Part shown: piece after piece, positions 42,335 to 51,975 of the stretch | Layout of the letters: the number at the start of each line of letters is the position of its first letter | Position numbering within the stretch: the first letter of the stretch is position 1 | Source of the DNA: an uncultured Collinsella sp. | GTDB taxonomy: Bacteria; Actinomycetota; Coriobacteriia; Coriobacteriales; Coriobacteriaceae | Assembly: GCA_902493895.1 (NCBI GenBank) | Contig: CABUQW010000004.1 | Location: 27,533 to 91,532 of the forward strand | Direction: 5' to 3' | Length of the DNA stretch: 64,000 nt | Translations under genes and position numbers: made by a program | The notes under the pieces: model-generated | Told to the model about the DNA's origin: nothing | The model's input: the letters and a program-made list of their open reading frames with translations, nothing else | The model's database searches: none

Positions 42335-44524
42335 CTAAATCAATTTGGTTGACTCCAGTTTTTCGATGATCCAGTCGTTGGCTTTGATGACCGGACGGCG
42401 GAAGACGACGCCCAGGGCCAGCGACGGAATCAGATAGCTCGCCAGAATGCCCAGCTCAACCCAGTACTCCATATGGTAGGCGCCAGCCATGGCGGCATGC
42501 ATGGCGTTAATGCCATGGGTAAACGGCAGGAACGGATAGATCGCCTGGAACACAGGGCCGGTCATCTCGATGGGGAACGTACCGCCCGAACCGCCGACCT
42601 GCATGACCAGCAGCACAACGGCGAGCGCCTTGCCGATATCGCCAAACGACACCGTAAGCGTGTAGACGATATTGGAGAACACGAGACTCGCGACCCAGCC
42701 CGCCAGCACAAACTGCAGCGGGTTGTCGCACTGGATGCCAAAGAACAGGATGTCGCCCGCGCACACGAGCGTTGCCTGCAGCAGAGCCAAACCGCCAAAG
42801 AACAAGTAGCGGCCCAGGTAGATCTCGTGCAGGCGCACGGGGATGAGCTCGTTGATAAGCTCATCGTCAACCGAGACCTTCATCATGGCCGCCAGCACGA
42901 TCGAGCCGACCCAGAGCGACAGAATCGTGTAGAACGGCGCCATGGCCGAGCCGTAGTTGCGGATCGGATAGACCGGCTTGCGATCGAGCGCGACGGGGCC
43001 GGAAAGCGACACGGCCAGACCCTCGGGATCGTTGCCAATCATCGTCTTGATCGTGGCGAGGTCATCCGACATCAAGGCGCCGTCGAGCTCGTCCTTAAAC
43101 GCACTGATCTTGTCCGACGCCTCGCCCAGCTGATCAGAAGCCTTGTTGACCAGCTTTGCAGCCTTGGAGAGGCCCTTTGCCAGCGAACCGGATGCGTCGG
43201 TCAGGCCGCCTACGGCGCTATCCAGGTCGCCCGAGATGCCATCAAGCGAGTCCAGAATGCCCGAAACCGTCTTCTTGAGCTCCTTGGCCTTAACCGAGAA
43301 CGTGGAATCGTAATCGGATTTGGCACCCGCGATGCCGGCCTTGGCATCAGCGATGGCCTGATCGACCTCGGCACGCGAGTTGTTGACCTCGGCCATGCTA
43401 TCGGAGAGAGACTTCGCGGTAGCCGCCAGATCCTTGGCATTGTTGCGGTACTCAACGGCGATTCTGCCCAGCGACGTCGCGGCGGACTTGAGGCCGTCCT
43501 TCAAATTCTCATCGCTCACCTGGTCGGCAAGGCTGCGGAGCTGATCGGCCATCGCATCGATATCCTTGGCGCGCGCATTGAGGGCCGCAGCGGCATCGTT
43601 GAGTTGGGACACCGTAAGGTCGACATGCTGGTTTGCGGTGTCGAACGCCTTCGCGAGCTCGGCAGACACATTGTCGAACGAACCAGCACTTCCATCGATT
43701 GCGGCATCGATGGCATCGTTTGCCGCCTTAAGCGCTTCTTTGGAATCATCGATGCCGCTTTTGGCATGTTCCATGAGCTGCTTTGTCGACTCATCGACGG
43801 CACCGGTCTGCTTGAGCATGCCGCTCGCCGACGTCAGCGAATCGGACGTGGAGCTCAAAATGCCCGCCAGCGACGAAGCATTTGCCTGAACGTCTCGCAG
43901 GTCCTCAATCGAATCGCCGAGCGTCGAGGACAGGTTGGCGATAAAGTTGCTGACCTGGTCGGTGCTCATGTAATCGAGCAGGCTGGACACCGTCTTAAGA
44001 CCGATGCTCGTAATGGTCTCGGTAAAAGTTTCGTTAACCTGGCTCTGGACGGCGCTCGAACCCTTCTCGGTCACGATCTGCGCAATGGCGTTGGCCTTCT
44101 GATTCTCGTAGAACTCGATATCGGCATGCTTCACGTCGGTCGAGAAAAGCGTCATCATGTCAGCGCTAAACGTTTTGGGGATAACGACGGCAGCATAGTA
44201 CGCGCCCGACTTAACGCCCTCGATAGCCTTTTCGCGATTGTTGAGCACAACCCAATCGAAGCTCTCGTTGCCGCGTAGGGTGGCGGTCACGTTTTCGCCC
44301 ACGTTAACCTCGACGGGGATCAAATCGCTCTCGTAACCCTCATCGGTGTTGACCACGGCGATCTTAAGATTGCCGGTGTTGCCGTACGGATCCCAGCTGC
44401 CGGCGATGTTAAACCACGCGTACAGACACGGTACGATAATGAGGCCCATCACGACAACCAAGCCGATCACGGAGCGAGACACGTTTTGGACATCGCGCTT
44501 AAACAGATGCAGGATGTTCTTCAT
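42335..44524 (-). CDS. YhgE/Pip family membrane protein, second of a pair
   Basis: A 729-residue protein of the YhgE/Pip (phage infection protein) type, related to ABC-2 permeases. One N-terminal membrane helix (VIGLVVVMGLIIVPCLYAWF) is followed by the family motif NIAGSWDPYGNT, a long extracytoplasmic coiled region rich in Ala, Asp and Ser (about residues 60-480), and a C-terminal block of five or six helices. Members are linked to secretion systems, stress and phage receptors, but no function is established. Its ATG directly follows the stop of the upstream paralogue (TAAATG), so translation is coupled. Confidence 0.88.
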   Translation of the reverse strand: MKNILHLFKRDVQNVSRSVIGLVVVMGLIIVPCLYAWFNIAGSWDPYGNTGNLKIAVVNTDEGYESDLIPVEVNVGENVTATLRGNESFDWVVLNNREKAIEGVKSGAYYAAVVIPKTFSADMMTLFSTDVKHADIEFYENQKANAIAQIVTEKGSSAVQSQVNETFTETITSIGLKTVSSLLDYMSTDQVSNFIANLSSTLGDSIEDLRDVQANASSLAGILSSTSDSLTSASGMLKQTGAVDESTKQLMEHAKSGIDDSKEALKAANDAIDAAIDGSAGSFDNVSAELAKAFDTANQHVDLTVSQLNDAAAALNARAKDIDAMADQLRSLADQVSDENLKDGLKSAATSLGRIAVEYRNNAKDLAATAKSLSDSMAEVNNSRAEVDQAIADAKAGIAGAKSDYDSTFSVKAKELKKTVSGILDSLDGISGDLDSAVGGLTDASGSLAKGLSKAAKLVNKASDQLGEASDKISAFKDELDGALMSDDLATIKTMIGNDPEGLAVSLSGPVALDRKPVYPIRNYGSAMAPFYTILSLWVGSIVLAAMMKVSVDDELINELIPVRLHEIYLGRYLFFGGLALLQATLVCAGDILFFGIQCDNPLQFVLAGWVASLVFSNIVYTLTVSFGDIGKALAVVLLVMQVGGSGGTFPIEMTGPVFQAIYPFLPFTHGINAMHAAMAGAYHMEYWVELGILASYLIPSLALGVVFRRPVIKANDWIIEKLESTKLI

Positions 44525-47341
44525 TTATGCCTCACCTCCTTTGGAGTGCTTGCCAAGCGCGGTGGTATCTCCATCATTTGTGGCTGTGCTGTCGCTGCCC
44601 TGAGATTTATGGTGCGAGCCGATATGCGGCAAGCGGCCCGTGGACTGATCGCCGCCCTTGGCACCACGCTCGCTGGCGTTGAGGCCAAACATGTGGCGGG
44701 CGGCAGGAATGGCGGCCGTGTGTTCGCGCATCTCGCGACGCAGGTCCTCATCCGAAAGCGCCGAGATGCGCATCTGGGTATTGAGGCTCGCTCGGATATA
44801 TTCGATATTGATAAGCCAGCCGCAGATGGCAATAACCGAGATGATCCAAATGACAAGCAGGATGATCTTGCCGTTATTGTCGATATCGAGAACCGTCGAC
44901 AGGACAAAGAGCAGGACCTGAACGCCCACCACGGCGGCAAAACCGCCCTTGATGTAGTACGGGTAGCGATGTTCAAAGGCGACCGCATGATCGAGCAGTT
45001 CGCGACGGTACGAATCGGAATCGAGCATGACGCGCATGGCCGTGCGCAGCGAGTAGCGCTGGCGCGGCAGGTCGTTGGACTCGCAAATCATCATACCGGT
45101 CGTGGAGAGCTGTTTATCAAAGAGCAGGTTAAGGTTGAGCAGCAGCGGACGCAGCTGCAGGCCGATAAAGAGCGCCACGATCAAGAACACGCCCAGAATG
45201 CACAGGTTAAACAGGTAGTTGAACGAATACATGCCGCCGACCGTCTCGCGCAGCAGATTGATGCCGTAGGTAAAGGGCAGCAGCGGGTGCAGCCACTGGA
45301 AGAAGCCGGGCATCATCTCGATGGGGTACATGCCCGACGAACCCGGGATCTGCACGATGACGAGAATGACGCCGATAGCCTTGCCGATATGCTTAAACGT
45401 GGTGGACAGCGCATAGATGATATTGACGTAGGTGAACGAAATGGCGATGCCGCCCAGCACGAACAGCAGCGGGCTGACGCACTGCACGCCAATCACCAGA
45501 TCGCCTACCGTAACGATGATGGCCTGCAACGCGCCCAGGATCACCATGAGCAACCAGCGGCCAAAGTAGCCTTGGCGCGCCGTAAAGCTGCCAACACCTT
45601 CACGGTCGACCTCGAGCTTGTAAATGGCGATGAGCACATAGCCGCCCACCCAAAGCGCCAGATTGGTGTAGAAGGGAGCGATGCCCGAGCCAAAGCTCTT
45701 GACCGGATAGATTGACTTGGACGTCAACTCAACCGGAGACGCCATGAAATCTGCCACGTCATTGACATCGACGCCCATCAGATCGGCCAGCTCGCCCATG
45801 GACTCGGAGGTCTGCAGCGCCGCGATGTCATTGGCGGCGGTTGCAAGCTTGTCCTGGACCTTGGCAAGCGAGGAATCGGTCTGGGACAGCGTGGTCTTGG
45901 CCTGGCCGAGCGTAGCGCTAAGCTGCGCCAACGTGCCGCGCGCATTTGCAAGTGTAGGTGTCATACCCGAGACGATACCGGTCAGGTCGCCCGAAACGGC
46001 AGCAAAAGAGTCGAGCGCGCTCGAGGCCTTCGGCAGCGCGTTTTGGCCCAAGTCCGTCTGGGCTTGGCCAAGGTTGGTCGCACCGGTATGAATTGCGTTA
46101 TTGATAGCGTCACTGGCACCCGAAACAGCCGCTGCGTCATTCGCCATGGCGCTCGACTGCGCGGACAGACCGTCCTTGATGCCCTGAAGCTTTTCATTCT
46201 GCTCTCGAAGCAAATCGATGGTCGATACAATGCGCGCGTCAATTTCCTCGGAACCTGTCGACGTGTCATTGGCGAGAATCTCTAAGTGCCCGATAACGGC
46301 CTTATTGTGGTCGATCGTCGCTTGGAGAGACTCGAGCGAGTTGTCGATACGGGTGGTCGTAGATGTGACCGTGCCCGTCAGCTTGCCGATGGCAGCGTTC
46401 GCAGAGGCTGACGTCTTGGTGAGCGCAAGGCTGCCTTCCGAGAGCGCCTTGGAGAGCGAGGCGACAGAGTTGCCCGCCGTGGCGCGAGCCTCGCCCAGCA
46501 GGTCATTGCCCTGGGAGATCGCCTGCGTCAGCGACGGCGCCTGACCCTGCAGACCGGCAAGTGCCGCATCTGCCGAGGCAATGGAACCACTCGTCTTATC
46601 GATGGCGGCATTCATGTCGCCAATCGAATCACGCACTTCGCCCAACGTATCGGAAGCCTCTGATACCGAACCGGCCAACGAATCCTGAGTCTGGGTTGCC
46701 TTGTCCTTTAAATCGACTCCGGCATCCTTGGCAATACTGGCAACGGTCTCGCCCACCGTGGAGACAAATTCCGAGTTGATCTGCTCCTCGATGGTGTTTG
46801 CACCGGTGTCGGTAACCTTGGGCGCAATAGCGCTCTTCTTCTCATTGACGTAGTACGTAAGCTTGGGCTGATGGTAGTTGCCGTCGAGCATCGAAACCAG
46901 GTTATCCGAGAAGTTCTTGGGGACTACGATGGCCGCATAGTACTCACCGCTCTCGACGCCCTCTTTGGCATCGGCCGCAGAATCGACGAAGGTCCAGCCC
47001 AGCTGATCGTTCTCCTTGAGCTGATCGACGACCTGATCGCCCGCGTTGAGCTCGCCCACCAGGTCGTTTTGGGTGCCCCGATCGTTGTTGGCGATGGCAA
47101 TCTTGATGCCCTGGGTGTTTCCGTACGGATCCCAGTTAGCCACGATGTTGTACCAGGCATACAGCGAGGGAATGACGCACACGCCCAAAGTAACCACCAG
47201 AGCGACGGGGTTCACGAGCAATCGCTTGATGTCGCGCTTAAAGATCGCAAAGGAGACCTTTGCGTTGGATAGTTTGCTGCCGAGACTCACGCTTGGACCA
47301 TCCATCCTGTCGTTGAATCGAATCGTACTATCGACAACCAT
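44525..47341 (-). CDS. YhgE/Pip family membrane protein, first of a pair, with extra C-terminal domain
   Basis: A 938-residue paralogue of the next gene: N-terminal helix (LVVTLGVCVIPSLYAWY), NIVANWDPYGNT motif, a long coiled extracytoplasmic region, and a membrane block. It then adds about 180 residues with two more helices (GGFAAVVGVQVLLFVLS and KIILLVIWIISVIAICGWLI) and a polar His/Ser/Gly-rich tail. The start is not certain: ATG at 47341 has no clear ribosome site, and ATG at 47305 is an alternative. The two proteins may form a hetero-complex, which is an inference from the zero-base junction between the genes. Confidence 0.85.
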   Translation of the reverse strand: MVVDSTIRFNDRMDGPSVSLGSKLSNAKVSFAIFKRDIKRLLVNPVALVVTLGVCVIPSLYAWYNIVANWDPYGNTQGIKIAIANNDRGTQNDLVGELNAGDQVVDQLKENDQLGWTFVDSAADAKEGVESGEYYAAIVVPKNFSDNLVSMLDGNYHQPKLTYYVNEKKSAIAPKVTDTGANTIEEQINSEFVSTVGETVASIAKDAGVDLKDKATQTQDSLAGSVSEASDTLGEVRDSIGDMNAAIDKTSGSIASADAALAGLQGQAPSLTQAISQGNDLLGEARATAGNSVASLSKALSEGSLALTKTSASANAAIGKLTGTVTSTTTRIDNSLESLQATIDHNKAVIGHLEILANDTSTGSEEIDARIVSTIDLLREQNEKLQGIKDGLSAQSSAMANDAAAVSGASDAINNAIHTGATNLGQAQTDLGQNALPKASSALDSFAAVSGDLTGIVSGMTPTLANARGTLAQLSATLGQAKTTLSQTDSSLAKVQDKLATAANDIAALQTSESMGELADLMGVDVNDVADFMASPVELTSKSIYPVKSFGSGIAPFYTNLALWVGGYVLIAIYKLEVDREGVGSFTARQGYFGRWLLMVILGALQAIIVTVGDLVIGVQCVSPLLFVLGGIAISFTYVNIIYALSTTFKHIGKAIGVILVIVQIPGSSGMYPIEMMPGFFQWLHPLLPFTYGINLLRETVGGMYSFNYLFNLCILGVFLIVALFIGLQLRPLLLNLNLLFDKQLSTTGMMICESNDLPRQRYSLRTAMRVMLDSDSYRRELLDHAVAFEHRYPYYIKGGFAAVVGVQVLLFVLSTVLDIDNNGKIILLVIWIISVIAICGWLINIEYIRASLNTQMRISALSDEDLRREMREHTAAIPAARHMFGLNASERGAKGGDQSTGRLPHIGSHHKSQGSDSTATNDGDTTALGKHSKGGEA

Positions 47342-47494
47342 TGTACGGAGGCGCTTTAGTGCCTCACGGCACAATGGTGCTGAGTTTTGCGGGTAGCAAT
47401 ATACTACGAAGATGAGTTAGCGTACAGATGTACAGTATCCTAAATTTCAGCAGGTCACAAAACCACAACCCGCACAAATTATCAATCCGACTAG

Positions 47495-47563
47495 TCATTG
47501 GGGACGTTCTTAAACGACTAGTCAAACAAGAACGTCCCCGATGACCGCTTTTCCTCCGTCCCC
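47495..47563. repeat. 17-bp inverted repeat followed by the GACCGCTTTTCCTCCG motif
   Basis: Arms 47495-47511 (TCATTGGGGACGTTCTT) and 47528-47544 pair with one mismatch. GACTAGTC is repeated directly at 47489 and 47515 approximately. Right next to it, 47543-47563 is a copy of the dispersed motif also found at 2975 and 38140. Intergenic, upstream of the YhgE pair. Confidence 0.75.
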
Positions 47564-47612
47564 AAGGGATCATTATTGGACCGCCGATGTTTTGGTAATG
47601 CCAGCGAGCGAG

Positions 47613-47702
47613 CACCAGAGCGAACAAATTGGCATGAAAAGAGGACGGCATAGACCTTCTGGTCATGCCGTCCTCTTTGAATGACAAGTTGTCGCTCTGG
47701 TG
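47613..47702 (-). terminator. Nested palindrome behind htpG
   Basis: Outer arms CACCAGAGCGA (47613-47623) and TCGCTCTGGTG (47692-47702), inner arms AAAGAGGACGGCAT (47638-47651) and ATGCCGTCCTCTTT (47665-47678). The inner stem followed on the minus strand by TTTTC is a good terminator. Confidence 0.8.
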
Positions 47703-47720
47703 CCCGCGCAGCGTCGGCTG

Positions 47721-47793
47721 GTCCGCCGTTCGTTAGAACGGCGGACCGAAGGGCAGCGTCGAGCCGTTACGCGGTTTGGTAAAACCGCGTAAC
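47721..47793 (-). terminator. Two further hairpins directly behind htpG
   Basis: GTCCGCCGTTC/GAACGGCGGAC (47721-47746) and GTTACGCGGTTT/AAACCGCGTAAC (47766-47793) are perfect stems. Neither is followed by a strong T-run, so they may stabilise the 3' end rather than terminate. Confidence 0.6.
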
Positions 47794-47800
47794 TACCTAA

Positions 47801-49825
47801 CTACATCAAGTTACAAACAGCCGCCGCGAAGGCCACGGGGTCCTCGGGGAGGATGCCCTCGACCAGCAGGGCCTGGTCATAGAGCAAACCGGAGTACTGC
47901 TTGATCTTGTCGGCGTCGCCCGCCTTCTGAGCGGCGACGAGCTTGGAAAAGACCGGGTGCTTGGCGTTGAGCTCGAGCACGCGCTGGCTCTTGGGCATAC
48001 CGTCGGGCGCGCCCTCGGGACCCTTCTGGAGCACCTTCTCCATCTCGAGCGAAAGCGGGCCCTCGGTGGTGATGCACGCGGGAGCATCGGTCAGGCGCGC
48101 AGAGACGGCAACCTTCTCGACCTTGTCGCCGAGTGCCTCCTTCATGGCGTTAAAGAGGTCCTCGTTCTCCTTGGTGGCGTCCTCGGCCTCCTTTTTCTCG
48201 TCCTCGGTCGCCAGGTCAAGATCACCGGTCGCAACGTTCTTGAGCTCTAGATGACGATCCTCGACCTCGGGCTCGGCACCGTCGGCCACAGCCTTCTCGG
48301 CAGCCTCGCGGGCAGCATCGTCCTCGTAGATCTTGGGCATATCGGCGGCAACGTACTCACGCATAGCCTGGAACGTGAACTCATCCACATCCTGCGTCAG
48401 CAGCAGCACGTCATAGCCGCGGTCGAGCACGCCCTTTACCACGGGCATCTTGGCCAAGCGCTCACGCGAGTCGCCGGCGGCGTAGTAGATGGCCTTCTGA
48501 TCCTCAGGCATGCCCTTGGCATACTCGGCCAGGGTAATCATCTTCTGTTCCTTGGCAGACCAGAACAGCAACAGGTCGGCGAGCTCATCGGCCTTCATGC
48601 CATAGCTCGAGTAGATGCCGTACTTAAGACCGCGGCCAAAGTTCTCAAAGAACTTCTCGTAGGCCTCGCGGTCGTTGTCACGCATATCCTCAAGGTCGGC
48701 GGTAATCTTCTTTTCCACACGCTTGGCGATGGCCTTGAGCTGACGGTTCTGCTGCAGCGTCTCGCGCGAGATGTTGAGCGACACGTCGGCGGAATCCACG
48801 ACGCCGCGGACAAAGTTGTAGTAGTCGGGCAGCAGGTCGTCGCACTTCTCCATGATCAGGACGTTGGAGCTGTAGAGCGCCAGACCCTTCTCGTAGTCCT
48901 TGCTGTACAGATCGAACGGCGCGCGTCCCGGCACAAACAGCAGGGCGTCATACTCGAGCGTGCCCTCGGCGTGGAAGCTGATGGTGCGCGCAGGATCGTC
49001 AAAGTCGTGGAACGTGGACTTGTAGAACTCGCCGTAGTCCTTCTGCTCGACATCGGAGCTGTGCTTCTTCCAGATCGGTGTCATGGAATTGACGGTCTCG
49101 AGCTCCTGGTAGTCCTCGTACTCGGGCTTGTAATCGTCGCCGGCGTCCTCGGGCTTGGGTTTCTGGCGGCTCTTGGACACCATCATCTGGATCGGGTAAC
49201 GCACATAGTTACTGTACTGCTGAATCAGGCTCTTGAGACCCCACTCGGTCAGGAAGCGATCGTAGGTCTCGGCCTCGCCGTCGGCATCGAGCTTCTCGTT
49301 CTCGCGCAGCGTCAGGATGACATCGGTACCGTGCTCGGCGCGCTCGCCGTCCTCGATGGTGTAGCCCTCAAGACCGTCGGATTCCCACACATGGGCGACA
49401 TCCTCGCCGTAGGCGCGGCTGACGACCTTCACATGGCTGGCGACCATAAAAGCCGAGTAGAAGCCCACGCCAAACTGACCGATGATGTCGACATCGGAGC
49501 CCTGCTGCTCGGCGTTCTCGGTCTTAAACTCCTCGGAGCCGGAATGGGCGATGGTGCCCAGATTGCGCTCCAGCTCCTCGGCGGTCATGCCAATGCCGTT
49601 ATCCGAGATGGTAATGGTGCGGGCGTCTTTATCAAAGGAGACGCGAATGGCCAGGTCGCCCTGGTCGATCTTGACGCTCGGGTCCTGCAGGCTCTTAAAG
49701 TTGAGCTTGTCGACGGCGTCGCTCGCGTTAGAGATAAGCTCGCGCAGGAAGATTTCCTTATTGGTGTAGATGGAGTTGATCATGAGGTCGAGCAGTTTTT
49801 TGCTCTCGGTCTTAAATTGACGCAT
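47801..49825 (-). CDS. htpG: Molecular chaperone HtpG (Hsp90)
   Basis: ATP-dependent Hsp90 chaperone. The 674-residue product has the N-terminal ATPase domain with the Bergerat-fold motifs (ELISNASDAVDKL, DNGIGMTAEEL, GQFGVGFYSAFMVA), the middle domain (DVSLNISRETLQQNRQLKAI, FGRGLKYGIYSS), and a C-terminal dimerisation domain. ATG at 49825 follows a GAAAGGA-type site. Single gene. No CIRCE or other heat-shock operator was found in the 200 bp upstream. Confidence 0.97.
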   Translation of the reverse strand: MRQFKTESKKLLDLMINSIYTNKEIFLRELISNASDAVDKLNFKSLQDPSVKIDQGDLAIRVSFDKDARTITISDNGIGMTAEELERNLGTIAHSGSEEFKTENAEQQGSDVDIIGQFGVGFYSAFMVASHVKVVSRAYGEDVAHVWESDGLEGYTIEDGERAEHGTDVILTLRENEKLDADGEAETYDRFLTEWGLKSLIQQYSNYVRYPIQMMVSKSRQKPKPEDAGDDYKPEYEDYQELETVNSMTPIWKKHSSDVEQKDYGEFYKSTFHDFDDPARTISFHAEGTLEYDALLFVPGRAPFDLYSKDYEKGLALYSSNVLIMEKCDDLLPDYYNFVRGVVDSADVSLNISRETLQQNRQLKAIAKRVEKKITADLEDMRDNDREAYEKFFENFGRGLKYGIYSSYGMKADELADLLLFWSAKEQKMITLAEYAKGMPEDQKAIYYAAGDSRERLAKMPVVKGVLDRGYDVLLLTQDVDEFTFQAMREYVAADMPKIYEDDAAREAAEKAVADGAEPEVEDRHLELKNVATGDLDLATEDEKKEAEDATKENEDLFNAMKEALGDKVEKVAVSARLTDAPACITTEGPLSLEMEKVLQKGPEGAPDGMPKSQRVLELNAKHPVFSKLVAAQKAGDADKIKQYSGLLYDQALLVEGILPEDPVAFAAAVCNLM

Positions 49826-50027
49826 GTGCAGTCCTTTCGCGCTACCCCTGTCCGCAAAAACGGCCCGGTCGCCCGAGCCGCATCGCAGACCTGCTATGTT
49901 CAGACTTAGATTTTATAACCCATTAACGCGCATATATACATACGGAATCGAAAAACTGTATGTCCGAGCGCTCTGATGCGCCAATTGCCAAGGAGTGTCC
50001 CAAACTGCCGGCAGGAAAGGAACGTTC

Positions 50028-50528
50028 CTATCTGCCATCTACGCGCTTGGCCATCCAGGCATGAGGCTGGCCCTCGTCTTCGTAGTCCACCGGGGCAATC
50101 TGCGTGTAGCCCGCCTTGGCATAGAGCGGCAGCACGTATTCCTGAGCATGCAGCTTAATGAGCTTGGCGCCGGCATCACGCGCGCACGTATCACTGGCCT
50201 CGACAATCTTGCTCGCCAAACCGCGACGGCGCATGCTCGGCAGCACGGCCACGCGCCCCATAATGTAGGTCTCCCCCGCCGCAACGCCTTCGTCCATGTC
50301 GCATGCCGGCAACACCGGGGCCTCTGCGTCAGCCACGCGCTCAAGCTCTTCGGGAAACACGCGCGAGCAACCGGCAAGCTCGCCGTCTACATAGAGCGTC
50401 ACATGAATGCAGTTCGGATCCTCGTCGATAGCGTCGAACTCATTCTCGTAGCCCTGCTCGTCCATAAAAACGACGCGGCGCACCAACGCCGCGTCATCAA
50501 AGCATCCCGTCTTAAGTTGAATATCCAT
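50028..50528 (-). CDS. GNAT-family N-acetyltransferase
   Basis: A 166-residue acetyl-CoA-dependent acyltransferase. The acetyl-CoA-binding signature is visible as GRVAVLPSMRRRGLASKIVE, with the upstream strand GETYIMG and the downstream CARDAGAKLIKLHAQEYVLPLYAKAGY. N-terminal residues (RRVVFMDEQGYENEFDAIDE) resemble the ElaA-like branch. Substrate unknown. ATG at 50528 follows GAAAGGG. Single gene, between htpG and the tyrosine-phosphatase gene. Confidence 0.88.
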   Translation of the reverse strand: MDIQLKTGCFDDAALVRRVVFMDEQGYENEFDAIDEDPNCIHVTLYVDGELAGCSRVFPEELERVADAEAPVLPACDMDEGVAAGETYIMGRVAVLPSMRRRGLASKIVEASDTCARDAGAKLIKLHAQEYVLPLYAKAGYTQIAPVDYEDEGQPHAWMAKRVDGR

Positions 50529-50567
50529 GGCTGCCCTTTCATTCAATGCGAACGTTAGGGACAGATT

Positions 50568-51218
50568 TTAGCGAAAATGAGCTCCGCGTACGCTAAACTT
50601 CGCGCGAGCCTTCGCCAGGCAGTCGTAATGACCCACGTTATGGGCATCGCTCGCGATGAAGCTGTACAGGTTATGATCGAACAGGCGCTGTGCCGGCTTT
50701 TTCTCGCGACCAAAGCGACCGCCGGCAATAAAGTCCGCCGAAGCCTGCAGTTTGCAGCCCATATCGACCAGGCGCTCCGCCACGCTTACATCCTTTTGAA
50801 CCGCACGATAGCGCTCAGGATGAGCGATGATCACCTGGTAGCCACGGCACTGCAAATCGTAAATCGTGTTCTCGTACTCTCTAAACGCATACGCATCGGC
50901 ATGTGTCGAAAGCTCGAGCAGAAACTCGTTGGTTCCATCGAAATGCAAGTGCTCCGCGGCATCGATACCAAGTTCAACGAGCTTTCGATGGTTGACCTCG
51001 AAGCCCATCTGGAGCGGAAAACCGTCAGCGTTATCACGCAGCAGCTCAAAGGCATCCCACATCTTGTCGTAATCAAAATAGGGATCACGGCAGTGAGGAG
51101 TGCAAACGATTCTGGTTACACCGGCCCGCTTGGCAGCCTCGAGCATCGCCAAGCTCTCATCGAGATCGGCGGCGCCGTCGTCTACACCCGGCAAGATATG
51201 GCAATGAATGTCACGCAT
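50568..51218 (-). CDS. CpsB/Wzb-type PHP-fold tyrosine phosphatase
   Basis: A 216-residue manganese-dependent phosphatase of the CpsB/CapC family that dephosphorylates the partner tyrosine kinase. The metal ligands of the PHP domain are visible: DIHCHILPGVDDG at the N-terminus, CTPHCRDPYF, EVNHRKL, AHPERYR, and SDAHNVGHYD near the C-terminus. It lies 17 bp after the kinase gene, completing a CpsC-CpsD-CpsB set. ATG at 51218 has only AAGG upstream. Confidence 0.92.
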   Translation of the reverse strand: MRDIHCHILPGVDDGAADLDESLAMLEAAKRAGVTRIVCTPHCRDPYFDYDKMWDAFELLRDNADGFPLQMGFEVNHRKLVELGIDAAEHLHFDGTNEFLLELSTHADAYAFREYENTIYDLQCRGYQVIIAHPERYRAVQKDVSVAERLVDMGCKLQASADFIAGGRFGREKKPAQRLFDHNLYSFIASDAHNVGHYDCLAKARAKFSVRGAHFR

Positions 51219-51235
51219 AGGTCAGCCTTAATCAA

Positions 51236-51973
51236 CTAAACGTTTGCTCGGTTGGTGAAGATGCCCTTTTTGGAAGTCCCCTGATCGTCGGAGCCCTTCT
51301 TAACCTTCTTACCGTCCTTGGTGTAGTAGGAGTAGTAGTACTCGCTGGTCTCGGTCTCGCAGTAGTTCATGACGGTACCGATGAGCTTGACCTTCTCGGA
51401 CTTCTTAAGCTGGCCGATAGCGTTGAGTGCCTCCTCGCGCTTGGTGAAGTCCTCGCGCACCACGAACAGCGTACCGTCGGTCAGGCTGGCAATCTCGGCA
51501 GCATCGATGAAGGTGCCGACCGGGGGAGCATCAAAGATGACGTACTGGAACTTGGCGGACAGTGCCTTTACCAACTTGGCAAAGCGGTGAGAGACGATGA
51601 TATCGGCAGGATTGGGAATATGTGGCTCGGCATCGAGGAAGTAGAAGTTCTTCTGACCCGTCTCGACAATTGCCTGGTCAATGGAGATCTGCTCGGAAAG
51701 GACCGCATAGAGTCCGCCGCGCGAACGAACGCCGAGCATATCGGAAAGGGACCTGCGGCGCATATCGGCCTCGACCAGGAGCACGGACTTGCCGCTCGTG
51801 GCGATAGCCTGGGCAAGGTTGATGGAAACCGTAGACTTGCCCTCGTTGGGAATCGAGGACGTGACGGTAATGGTGCGAATGGGGTCGTCCACGCTCGCAA
51901 AGCGGATGTTGGCCAGAAGGGTCTTGGCGGCATTCTGTACAACGAGCTTATCGGTGTTCTTTGCCTTAGCCAT
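51236..51973 (-). CDS. BY-kinase CpsD-type tyrosine kinase
   Basis: A 245-residue autophosphorylating tyrosine kinase that acts with the membrane adaptor encoded before it. Walker A is SSIPNEGKSTVSINLA, Walker A' is VLLVEADMRRRS, Walker B is VIFDAPPVGTFIDAA. The C-terminal tyrosine cluster (SEYYYSYYTKDG) is the phosphorylation site of such kinases. ATG at 51973 follows a ribosome site inside the end of the adaptor gene, 2 bp away. In other bacteria this module controls capsule or exopolysaccharide length. Confidence 0.93.
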   Translation of the reverse strand: MAKAKNTDKLVVQNAAKTLLANIRFASVDDPIRTITVTSSIPNEGKSTVSINLAQAIATSGKSVLLVEADMRRRSLSDMLGVRSRGGLYAVLSEQISIDQAIVETGQKNFYFLDAEPHIPNPADIIVSHRFAKLVKALSAKFQYVIFDAPPVGTFIDAAEIASLTDGTLFVVREDFTKREEALNAIGQLKKSEKVKLIGTVMNYCETETSEYYYSYYTKDGKKVKKGSDDQGTSKKGIFTNRANV

Positions 51974-51975
51974 GC

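Noticed and set aside
49826..50027. CIRCE or other heat-shock operator upstream of htpG
   Set aside because: No TTAGCACTC-type inverted repeat was seen.
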